Origin: SYFI01 sp046095485
Lineage (GTDB): Bacteria > Actinomycetota > Thermoleophilia > Miltoncostaeales > Miltoncostaeaceae
Assembly (NCBI GenBank): GCA_046095485.1
Contig: JBJTJN010000070.1
Location: forward strand, 1-8,336
Reading direction: 5' to 3'
DNA: 8,336 bases
This document shows positions 1 through 5,241 of this stretch, one piece after another (position 1 is the stretch's first letter; each line of letters starts with the position of its first letter). Under the pieces are notes generated by a model. The model did no database searches, was not told the origin of the DNA, and was given only the letters and a program-made list of their open reading frames with translations. The position numbers were made by a program, and so were the translations under genes.

Positions 1-211
1 CGGCGCGACCCGCCCCGGCGCGACCGTCCCCGGCGCGCACCTCTCCTACGCGAACCTGACCGACGCGAACCTCACCGACGCGAACCTCTCCTCCGCGGAC
101 CTCGGCGGGGCGGACCTCTGGGGGGCGAACCTCACCGGTGCGATCCTGAAGGGCGTGGGCTACTCCAACACCACCTGCCCCAACGGCATCGTGACCAACA
201 CCGGCTGCTGA
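1..211 (+). CDS. Pentapeptide-repeat protein, C-terminal part (5' end outside window)
   Basis: The frame is open from base 2 to the TGA at 209-211 and gives 69 residues. From the left edge it reads as consecutive five-residue units of the A(N/D)LxX type (GAHLS, YANLT, DANLT, DANLS, SADLG, GADLW, GANLT, GAILK), the signature of the pentapeptide-repeat family (Pfam Pentapeptide), which folds as a right-handed quadrilateral beta-helix. It ends in the cap NTTCPNGIVTNTGC. The same cap, with small changes, closes the next two genes, so the three are paralogues. The two cap cysteines (C-x9-C) could form a disulfide, which would fit an exported protein. The start and any signal peptide lie outside the window; a lipoprotein signal like that of its neighbours is inferred. 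The first two units (GATRP, GATVP) are degenerate. The next gene begins 29 nt downstream on the same strand, so co-transcription is likely. The ligand or function is unknown. Confidence 0.85.
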   Translation, partial: GATRPGATVPGAHLSYANLTDANLTDANLSSADLGGADLWGANLTGAILKGVGYSNTTCPNGIVTNTGC

Positions 212-220
212 CCGGCTGAC
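168..220 (+). repeat. Duplicated C-cap, stop and intergenic segment, copy 1
   Basis: This segment encodes the last residues of the first pentapeptide gene, its stop, and the start of the intergenic spacer. It recurs nearly identically at 658-711, around the stop of the second gene. The 18 bases across the stop (203-220 and 694-711) are identical. The offset of about 491 nt matches the offset between the start-codon regions of genes two and three (241 and 733, 492 nt), so the array grew by duplicating a unit of about 0.49 kb. Confidence 0.8.
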
Positions 221-240
221 TCCCTCCACGCGGACTCCCC

Positions 241-702
241 ATGCGCCTCCGCACCTCCGCCATCCTCGCCACCACCGCCGCGGCCACGTCACTTGCCCTG
301 CTCGCAGGATGCGGAGGCAGCGCGTCTGAGGCCACCACATCCACGGCGACCTCCACGACCGACGCACGCCAGGCGGGGGCGGCGGGGAAGCGGCCGAGCT
401 GCTACCCGATGTGCCGGGGCGCGGAACTCATGAACGCGAACCTCTCCACAGCAGACCTCACCCGCGCGAACCTCTCCGGCGCAAACCTCTCCGGCGCGAA
501 CCTCTCGGGCGCAAGCCTCTCCGGCGCGAACCTCTTGGCCGCAAGCCTCTCCGGCGCGAACCTCTCGGGCGCGCTCCTCAGACTCGCGAACCTCTCCGGC
601 GCGAACCTCAAGGGTGCGGACCTCACCGACGCGAACCTCTCCGGTGCGATCTGGGCCAACACCACCTGCCCCGATGGCACGGTGACCAGCACCGGCTGCT
701 GA
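241..702 (+). CDS. Pentapeptide-repeat lipoprotein
   Basis: This 153-residue protein has a lipoprotein signal peptide: Arg at 2 and 4, a hydrophobic stretch to about residue 21, and lipobox LAGC with the lipidated Cys24. A Ser/Thr/Ala linker (about 25-50) precedes a CYPMC motif (Cys54, Cys58). Residues 61-140 are sixteen uninterrupted pentapeptides, mostly ANLSG, ADLTx or ASLSG, followed by the cap NTTCPDGTVTSTGC (Cys143, Cys153). Sixteen pentapeptides equal four coils of a quadrilateral beta-helix. The protein should be membrane-anchored on the outer face, with possible disulfides closing both ends of the solenoid. The ATG at 241 is chosen because it gives the complete signal peptide; only a weak Shine-Dalgarno (CGGA, 6 nt before ATG) is seen. 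It lies 29 nt after the preceding gene and 30 nt before its paralogue, so the three look like one operon. No enzymatic motif is present and the role is unknown; DNA-gyrase-protecting pentapeptide proteins are cytosolic and do not fit an exported lipoprotein. Confidence 0.9.
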   Translation: MRLRTSAILATTAAATSLALLAGCGGSASEATTSTATSTTDARQAGAAGKRPSCYPMCRGAELMNANLSTADLTRANLSGANLSGANLSGASLSGANLLAASLSGANLSGALLRLANLSGANLKGADLTDANLSGAIWANTTCPDGTVTSTGC

Positions 703-711
703 CCGGCTGAC
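658..711 (+). repeat. Duplicated C-cap, stop and intergenic segment, copy 2
   Basis: This is the second copy of the segment at 168-220, again covering the C-terminal cap, the TGA stop and the start of the spacer. A third, diverged relative lies at about 1280-1332, where the TGA has become TGG. Confidence 0.8.
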
Positions 712-721
712 TTCCCTCCCC

Positions 722-726
722 AAGGA
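722..726 (+). promoter_or_regulatory. Ribosome binding site AAGGA before an ATA start
   Basis: AAGGA lies 6 nt upstream of ATA at 733-735, ideal spacing for initiation there. The paralogue at 241 has only CGGA at the same place in front of its ATG. The spacer (CTCCCC) is identical in both, so the ATA occupies exactly the ancestral start position. Confidence 0.55.
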
Positions 727-732
727 CTCCCC

Positions 733-1332
733 ATACGCCTTCGCACCACCGCCGTCCTCGCCACCGCCGCCGCGGCCACGTCAGTCGCCCTGCTCGCAGG
801 ATGCGCCGGCAGCGCGTCTGAGGCGACCACGTCCACGGCGACCTCCACGGCCGCCGTACGCAAGGCGGCGCCGCGGGCGGTGAGCAGGCCGGCGTGCCTC
901 CCGAACTGCGCGAACGCAGACCTCCGCGGCGTGACCCTGTTAAGTACGGAGGACCTCGTCAGGGCCGACTTCTCAGGGGCGGATCTCAGCGACGCAGACC
1001 TCCATCCTGGTCCGTTTCTCTACCGCACGAATTTCACGGGCGCGAACCTGTCCCGCGCGCGTGTGCTCAACGGGCAGTTCCAGATGGTGAACTTCGAAGG
1101 TGCGAACCTCACGGGCGTGACCTTCGGGGAGATGACCGGTATCGGCGCGAACTTCACCGACGCGAACCTCACCGACGCGATGTTCATCCACGTGCGGGCC
1201 GGTCAGGTGAACTTCACCGGCGCGAACCTCACCGGCGCGCGCATACGCGATACGGGCTTCGGCAGGCCAACCTTTTCCAACACCACCTGTCCCGACGGCA
1301 CCGTGACCAACACCGGCTGCTGGCCGAGGTGA
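733..1332 (+). CDS. Pentapeptide-repeat lipoprotein with apparent ATA start
   Basis: Read from ATA 733, the frame gives 199 residues with an intact lipoprotein signal matching the neighbour: a hydrophobic stretch, lipobox LAGC (Cys24), then a similar Ser/Thr/Ala linker. Next come CLPNC (Cys55, Cys59), irregular pentapeptides, and from residue 99 four 20-residue coils (FxGANLxxA pattern). The cap is NTTCPDGTVTNTGC, with three extra residues WPR because the paralogues' TGA is TGG here. There is no ATG, GTG or TTG in frame between the previous stop (702) and GTG 880. Starting at GTG 880 would delete the whole export signal, though the signal still looks maintained. Three readings are possible: true AUA initiation helped by the strong AAGGA; a recent start-loss mutation making an early pseudogene; or a base error. 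The preserved frame and good Shine-Dalgarno favour a gene that is or was recently functional. Its role is as unknown as that of its sisters. Confidence 0.7.
   Translation: MRLRTTAVLATAAAATSVALLAGCAGSASEATTSTATSTAAVRKAAPRAVSRPACLPNCANADLRGVTLLSTEDLVRADFSGADLSDADLHPGPFLYRTNFTGANLSRARVLNGQFQMVNFEGANLTGVTFGEMTGIGANFTDANLTDAMFIHVRAGQVNFTGANLTGARIRDTGFGRPTFSNTTCPDGTVTNTGCWPR
1027..1266 (+). repeat. Four tandem 60-nt (20-residue) repeats
   Basis: Within the third pentapeptide gene, residues 99-178 divide into four 20-residue units beginning TNFTGANL, VNFEGANL, ANFTDANL and VNFTGANL. Each unit is four pentapeptides, one turn of a square beta-helix. The first two pentapeptides of each unit are well conserved and the last two are variable, so the repeat unit here is a whole coil rather than a single pentapeptide as in the neighbour at 241. 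Confidence 0.75.
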
Positions 1333-1366
1333 GCGATGCAGCGCCCCACCCCGATCCAACTGGGCA

Positions 1367-2296
1367 CTACCCGAGGTTCTGCCACACCAGCTGCGACACG
1401 CCCTGGACGGTCGCGATGCCGTAGAGGAACCCCGGGGAGTCCTCCTCGGCCACGGTCGGTGCCACGCCGGTGCCCGCGGGGTTCAGCGTGGTGAGCACCG
1501 TGATCACGTAGTCGCGGCCCTGGCCGCGCACCCACCCGGTGCTGTTCACCTGCCATGGGCACTGCGCGGGGGCGGCGGTGCAGGTGGGGAGCGGCTTCCA
1601 GCCGTTCTTGCGCGCCACCGATACCCCGGGCACCTGCTGGGCGTAGGCCGGTGCGTCGCAGGCGGTGCCCCACGGGCCGCATGTGATGCCCCAGCTCTGG
1701 CCGGGCTCCACCTGCCGCATGAGCCCCTGGGCGTAGGCGCGGGCGCGGGGCCCCAGAACGGCCTTCGGGGGGCGGGGCTTCTGGTAGAGGCCGTACGCCA
1801 GCACGCGCATCAGCCGCACCTGGTCGGTGGCCGAGGTGGTGGTGTTGCCCCAGCCGTAGTACGTGGGCGTCTGGCAGCCGACGCGCGTGCGCGGCATGCC
1901 GATCAGGTCGTTGAATCGCCCGAAGGCCGTGCACCCGCCCCCGAAGAAGAAGAGCCCCGTGGCGGCGTCGTTGCTGCTCGCCGTGATCATGTCGGTCATG
2001 AGGTACTTGACCGAGTACGGGATGCCCTGGGGGATCGCCGTGCCGGTGTCCTCGTAGCGGCGCAGCCACCCCGACAGGATGTCCACCTTCTGGATGCTGG
2101 CGGTGTACTGCGGCGCTGGTCCGGTGGACACCGCGTGCGTCGTGCCGGTTGCCTTGTCGAACACCGCGACCTGCACCACGCCCTGGCGCGTCTGCAGGTA
2201 CTCGCGCACGCCGTCGAGGGGGCCCGCAAGTGCGGCGGCCGGGGCGATGAACAGGGCGATGATGAGCGCCGCGAGGCGGGTAGGGCGGCCGCGCAT
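1367..2296 (-). CDS. Exported serine hydrolase, class A beta-lactamase fold
   Basis: This 309-residue protein has an N-terminal signal peptide (Arg-rich start, hydrophobic to about residue 24). It carries the three active-site elements of the beta-lactamase/DD-peptidase superfamily in order: SxxK as S67-I-Q-K70, SxN as S107-S-N109 (class A enzymes usually have SDN), and KxG as K230-N-G232 (usually KTG). The stretch NTTTSATDQVRLM (151-163) resembles the helix after the omega loop in Beta-lactamase2-type proteins. I see no ExxxN omega-loop motif carrying the deacylating glutamate of class A beta-lactamases, so efficient beta-lactam hydrolysis is doubtful. Six cysteines after the signal (122, 141, 206, 213, 239, 246) would pair well as three disulfides, fitting an extracytoplasmic enzyme. 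A cell-wall peptidase or other serine hydrolase is as likely as a lactamase. The ATG at 2296 gives the signal peptide directly, has no Shine-Dalgarno and lies 7 nt from a TACCCT box. The gene converges with the pentapeptide array, 34 nt between stops. Confidence 0.85.
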   Translation of the reverse strand: MRGRPTRLAALIIALFIAPAAALAGPLDGVREYLQTRQGVVQVAVFDKATGTTHAVSTGPAPQYTASIQKVDILSGWLRRYEDTGTAIPQGIPYSVKYLMTDMITASSNDAATGLFFFGGGCTAFGRFNDLIGMPRTRVGCQTPTYYGWGNTTTSATDQVRLMRVLAYGLYQKPRPPKAVLGPRARAYAQGLMRQVEPGQSWGITCGPWGTACDAPAYAQQVPGVSVARKNGWKPLPTCTAAPAQCPWQVNSTGWVRGQGRDYVITVLTTLNPAGTGVAPTVAEEDSPGFLYGIATVQGVSQLVWQNLG

Positions 2297-2303
2297 GGGC
2301 TTA

Positions 2304-2309
2304 AGGGTA
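2304..2309 (-). promoter_or_regulatory. Putative -10 box TACCCT, leaderless start
   Basis: Read on the minus strand, TACCCT is followed by 7 nt and then the ATG of the serine hydrolase. The transcription start would fall on or next to the start codon, and no Shine-Dalgarno is present, as expected for a leaderless mRNA. No convincing -35 element is visible. Confidence 0.4.
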
Positions 2310-2405
2310 CCCGCAGGACGGGAAATCCCGGCCGCTCACCCATGTCGGGAGTGGGCCATCGCTCAGGCCCCGACGGCGAGAAGGGCGATGCCGCCCGCGC
2401 GGACG

Positions 2406-2411
2406 TATCGT
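2406..2411 (+). promoter_or_regulatory. Putative -10 box TATCGT
   Basis: TATCGT lies 6 nt upstream of the GTG at 2418 that opens a short ORF, and 62 nt before the methyltransferase GTG. It is the best -10-like hexamer I see near the methyltransferase in the 177-base divergent region 2297-2473. That region otherwise shows no clear motif and no good -35. Confidence 0.35.
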
Positions 2412-2417
2412 CACGGG

Positions 2418-2477
2418 GTGCCTCCTGCCAGCAAGTCCCTGCACGCACGCACCGTGGCCGTCGGCTGCACGCGGTGA
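2418..2477 (+). CDS. Possible 19-codon leader ORF overlapping the methyltransferase start
   Basis: GTG 2418 opens a 19-residue ORF (MPPASKSLHARTVAVGCTR, with GTG read as Met). Its TGA stop at 2475-2477 overlaps the methyltransferase GTG at 2474 in a GTGA arrangement typical of translational coupling. The GTG lies 6 nt after TATCGT, as expected for a leaderless start. The methyltransferase has no Shine-Dalgarno of its own, so coupling would explain how it is translated. The peptide has four basic residues and no run of one amino acid suggesting attenuation. An in-frame ATG at 2388 would give a 29-residue version. A 19-codon ORF can easily occur by chance in such GC-rich DNA; only the two junctions argue for it. 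Confidence 0.3.
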   Translation: MPPASKSLHARTVAVGCTR

Positions 2478-3247
2478 CCACGAAGTGGCCGATCCCCGGC
2501 GGCGACGGCTGGTCGCAGGATCAGCGCCGCGAGTACTGGGAGGGGGAGCACCGCGACAACGACTACGCGGATGTCTTCAGCATCTCCCAGGACGAGGTGG
2601 TGATCGCGCCCTGCCTTGATGTCGTGCGCCGCCGCGGCGCCCGCAGCGTGATGGTGGTGGGGTGCGGGTCGAACGTGGCACTGCAGCAGGCCGTGGCCGA
2701 TCGGGCTCCCGGCGTGCAGAGGGTGACGTGCGTGGACTTCCCCGGAGTGGTGCAGGTGGCTGCCGCGCGCACCGATGACCCGCGCATCGAGTACGTGGGC
2801 GCCGACGTGGGGCGGGACGGTTGCGGCGTCACGGCCGATGTGGCGCTGAGCATCAATTCGGTGCTGTCGGACAGCGACGCCGAGAACCGGGCGATCCTGC
2901 GATCCATCCGTGCGGCACTGCCCGAGGGCGGCGCGCTGGCCGGCACGTTCCCCACCATCCTCACGGTGGTGGACCTGGGGTGGCTGCAGCCCGGCCACGC
3001 GCTGCTCGACCAGGTGGACATGGCGGAGAACCGCTTCACCGAGCGCATCCAGGGGCTGACGCAGATCTTCTACACGCCGGTGCGCCTGCGCATGGTGATG
3101 GCCGAGGCCGGGCTGCGCGTGGACCGCATGGAGGTGCTGTTCCTCGACTCACCCGGGCTCGCCGACCAGGCGCGTGGCTACTACGAACTGGGTGACGATC
3201 CGGACATCGTGGCGTGGGAGCTCTTCGTGGAGGCTACGGCCGTCTAG
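2474..3247 (+). CDS. Class I SAM-dependent methyltransferase
   Basis: From GTG 2474 the protein has 257 residues. The Rossmann SAM-binding core is visible: motif I VMVVGCGSN (59-67) with the GxG turn; an acidic residue after beta-2 in CVDFP (Asp88); GADVG (109-113), as the beta-3/adenine-contact region; and ADVALSINSVLSD (121-133) at the beta-4 motif IV position. The C-terminal half (about 150-257) carries a region that could shape the substrate pocket. No signal peptide is seen, so it acts in the cytosol. The substrate cannot be told. The frame is open upstream to 2135, but that part antisenses the hydrolase and reads as low-quality Arg/Gly-rich sequence; ATG 2342 is possible but the added residues look non-coding. 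GTG 2474 starts just before the first convincing residues (TTKWPIPGG) and overlaps a short upstream ORF by GTGA. It is divergent from the hydrolase and convergent with the propeller gene (18 nt between stops). Confidence 0.8.
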   Translation: MTTKWPIPGGDGWSQDQRREYWEGEHRDNDYADVFSISQDEVVIAPCLDVVRRRGARSVMVVGCGSNVALQQAVADRAPGVQRVTCVDFPGVVQVAAARTDDPRIEYVGADVGRDGCGVTADVALSINSVLSDSDAENRAILRSIRAALPEGGALAGTFPTILTVVDLGWLQPGHALLDQVDMAENRFTERIQGLTQIFYTPVRLRMVMAEAGLRVDRMEVLFLDSPGLADQARGYYELGDDPDIVAWELFVEATAV

Positions 3248-3249
3248 GT

Positions 3250-3263
3250 CGGGCCCCGGCCCG
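3250..3263. terminator. Short GC inverted repeat between convergent genes
   Basis: CGGGCC-CC-GGCCCG fills most of the 18-nt gap between the convergent methyltransferase and propeller stops. A six-base-pair stem with a two-base loop is strained (more realistically four to five pairs), and no U-tract follows on either strand. It is well placed for a bidirectional terminator but is weak evidence. Confidence 0.2.
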
Positions 3264-3265
3264 CG

Positions 3266-5122
3266 CTATGGAGCGACCGGCCACTCCGAGGACGCCCCGA
3301 AGGCGTCGCTGTAGGCCGTGCGTGGGTTGCCCGCCGTCACGGGCTGCAGCGGGTCAACGGCGATGCGCCGCACCAGCACCACCTGAGCGCGACGCATGAC
3401 GGCCGGGGTGATCCCACGGTTGCGGGCCACCGCGCTCTGCACCGTGAGGCGCGTGCCCTTGGCACCCGGCCAGGCGACGGCTGGCGCGTTCGATGCCGTG
3501 CGCAGCGTGGTGGCGCCGAACGTTGACCCCGCCATCTGCATCAGGCGCTTGCCAGTGACGGGGTCGCGCAGCATCACGGTGGTGCGCACCCTGCACGCGG
3601 TGGCCGGGTTGCTGGCCACCACAAGGGGCGCGCTCACCACGTAGGCCCTGCGGGTTGGGTCGTACGCGAGCGTGCGCGTGCCGGCCTGGCGGACGTTGCC
3701 CTCGCACGGCGTGCGGTAGTTGGCGATGAAGGGATTGGTGCCCGACGATCCCGCGAGGGTCACCGCGCCGAAAGCGATGTCCCGGGCGAAGAAGCCCACC
3801 ACCGTGCTTGAGGCATTGGAGGCGCTGGCCACGCCGGTGCCGCGGTTGGTGCCCGGTCCACCGGTGCCCGTGGCCCAGGCCACCGTGCCGCCGGGCTGCA
3901 CCCGCGCAGTGATCACGTTGCTGCCCTGCGCCACCGGCAGCGGCGTGCTGCCGAACGTGGCATCGGTGTCCGAGTAGTAGCCGGTGAGGGTGGCCGAGCC
4001 ATCGGGCTGGGTGGCGATTGCCTGGCCGCGGTCATTGCCCGTGCCGCCGCCACGGATCGCCCACGCGAACCGGCCCTGCGGCGTCACCCGCGCCACGAAG
4101 ATGTCGTTGCCCCCTGAGGTGCCGAGTGCGGTGCTGCCAAAGCCAGCGGTGGCGCTGGTGAAGAAGCCCGTCACCATGGACGATCCGTCGGCGAGCGCCG
4201 ACACGCCCATGCCCCAGTCCACGCCCGTGCCGCCGGCAGAGGTGGCCCACGTCACGCTGCCGCCCGCGGTCACCTTGGCCACGTAGGCGTCCTTGTCACC
4301 GGCGCTCGTGAGCACCGTCCCGCCCAGGGTCATGGTGCCGGTGAACAGCCCGGTCACCACCGCGCCACCCGTCGGCAGCGCGGACACCCCGTAGGCACCG
4401 TCGTCGCCGGTGGGGGAGGCCCCGGGGATCGCCCACGCCACCGTGCCATTGGGCATCACCCGGGCGATGAAGGCGTCCCAGCCCCCGGCGCTCGTGAGGG
4501 TGGTCGATCCCAGCGTCACCCGGCCGTTGAACTCGCCCACCACGATCGTCGATCCATCAGCCAGCGCCGCCACCGACCTTGCACCGGCCTTCTGGCCTGT
4601 CGCTCCGGCCGTGCCGGGGATGGCCCAGGCAATGGCGCCGGCTGGCGTGAGCTTCGTGATGAAGGCGTCCCAGCCCGTGGACCCGCCTCCTCCGGTGAGC
4701 GTGGTGGACCCGAAGGTGGCCGGTCCCACGAACTTGCCCACCATCACGGATGACCCGTCGGGAAGCGCGGCGACCCCGGTGGCTTCATCGGCCCCGGCGC
4801 CGCCCATGCGCGTGGCCCACTGGAATGCCCCGCGCTCGCTGACGCCGGTGGCGAACGCATCGGTGCCCGACGCCCCTGCGCGCGTGAGCGTGGTGGCCCC
4901 GAACGCGGTCGTGGGGCTGCCGAGGTTGCCCACCACCACGGATGACCCTTTCGGGCCGCTGGCGACCGCCGTGCTCCAGTCGGTGCCCGTGCCTGAGGCC
5001 GTGGTGGCCCAGGGCACGCCCACCCCCGTGGGCAGGGCGGCCGCCCACGCCTGGGCGGCACCGGCGGCAGTTGTGCCACCCGCAAGGGCGACCAGCGAAA
5101 GGGCGATGCGCCGCGTGCTCAT
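3266..5122 (-). CDS. Exported seven-bladed SBBP-type beta-propeller protein
   Basis: This 618-residue protein has a signal peptide (MSTRRIAL, hydrophobic to about 27, AWA-type cleavage). Seven consecutive repeats follow, opening at Trp38, 102, 166, 230, 292, 354 and 416, so spaced 62-64 residues. Each reads roughly WA(T/I)..GGTG.D.G..V..LPDGS..V.G.F....TFGSTTLTSAGG.DAF.A...P.G.V. This is the SBBP repeat (Pfam SBBP, beta-propeller), and the count of seven fits one closed propeller. Residues about 472-618 form a separate C-terminal part with Cys473 and Cys510 (possible disulfide), Arg-rich near 565-585, which I do not recognise. The frame is open upstream to 5290, but ATG 5122 gives the signal peptide and overlaps the stop of the upstream micropeptide by ATGA, so translation is probably coupled. 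Propellers of this type usually bind ligands, but none can be named. It should be secreted or surface-held; I see no LPXTG or C-terminal transmembrane segment. Confidence 0.88.
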   Translation of the reverse strand: MSTRRIALSLVALAGGTTAAGAAQAWAAALPTGVGVPWATTASGTGTDWSTAVASGPKGSSVVVGNLGSPTTAFGATTLTRAGASGTDAFATGVSERGAFQWATRMGGAGADEATGVAALPDGSSVMVGKFVGPATFGSTTLTGGGGSTGWDAFITKLTPAGAIAWAIPGTAGATGQKAGARSVAALADGSTIVVGEFNGRVTLGSTTLTSAGGWDAFIARVMPNGTVAWAIPGASPTGDDGAYGVSALPTGGAVVTGLFTGTMTLGGTVLTSAGDKDAYVAKVTAGGSVTWATSAGGTGVDWGMGVSALADGSSMVTGFFTSATAGFGSTALGTSGGNDIFVARVTPQGRFAWAIRGGGTGNDRGQAIATQPDGSATLTGYYSDTDATFGSTPLPVAQGSNVITARVQPGGTVAWATGTGGPGTNRGTGVASASNASSTVVGFFARDIAFGAVTLAGSSGTNPFIANYRTPCEGNVRQAGTRTLAYDPTRRAYVVSAPLVVASNPATACRVRTTVMLRDPVTGKRLMQMAGSTFGATTLRTASNAPAVAWPGAKGTRLTVQSAVARNRGITPAVMRRAQVVLVRRIAVDPLQPVTAGNPRTAYSDAFGASSEWPVAP

Positions 5123-5229
5123 GGGATGGCCAGCACCACCGCGGCGATGATCGCCCCCGCGGCGCTGACGATGGGGATGAGCACCGCGGCGACGATGCCC
5201 GTGAAGGTCCAGCCCGGTCCCTGCTTCAT
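5119..5229 (-). CDS. 36-residue single-span membrane micropeptide
   Basis: The ORF starts at ATG 5229 on the minus strand and encodes 36 residues beginning MKQGPGWTFTG. Residues about 9-36 are a nearly unbroken hydrophobic run (Ile, Val, Ala, Leu with two Pro and two Gly), with Lys2 the only charged side chain, so one membrane-spanning helix with a very short cytoplasmic N-terminus is predicted. It begins 9 nt after the TAG of the upstream methyltransferase, and its TGA overlaps the ATG of the propeller gene (ATGA at 5122-5119). Being packed between two solid genes with a coupling overlap, and having such biased composition, argues strongly that it is translated. I recognise no family. It might anchor or assist the propeller, or simply carry ribosomes to the propeller start. 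Confidence 0.65.
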   Translation of the reverse strand: MKQGPGWTFTGIVAAVLIPIVSAAGAIIAAVVLAIP

Positions 5230-5235
5230 CGGGCG

Positions 5236-5241
5236 AGCCTA
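5236..5241 (-). promoter_or_regulatory. Putative -10 box TAGGCT before the micropeptide
   Basis: On the minus strand TAGGCT, whose first three bases are the methyltransferase stop codon, is followed by 6 nt and the micropeptide ATG. The spacing would place the transcript start on the ATG. The same hexamer occurs upstream of the lipoprotein at 6538. It could be an internal leaderless promoter, or a coincidence created by the TAG stop within one operon. Confidence 0.3.

Noticed and set aside
430..650. Short regular direct repeats that could suggest a CRISPR array
   Set aside because: The period is 15 nt with no unique spacers; it is simply the pentapeptide coding repeat.
289..863. Long minus-strand frames across the pentapeptide array, with repeats such as ERFAP or GEVRA
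   Set aside because: They are antisense shadows of the regular 15-nt repeats, lack plausible composition or start signals, and the plus-strand reading has signal peptides and known repeats.
1333..1366. Terminator in the convergent gap between the third pentapeptide gene and the hydrolase
   Set aside because: I found no convincing stem-loop or T-tract in these 34 bases.
2135..2473. N-terminal extension of the methyltransferase frame
   Set aside because: It runs antisense through the hydrolase gene and encodes Arg/Gly-rich sequence without motifs; ATG 2342 is possible but not supported.
4410..5150. 246-residue plus-strand frame opposite the propeller
   Set aside because: It is the antisense image of the blade repeats, with no start signals and no recognisable domain.
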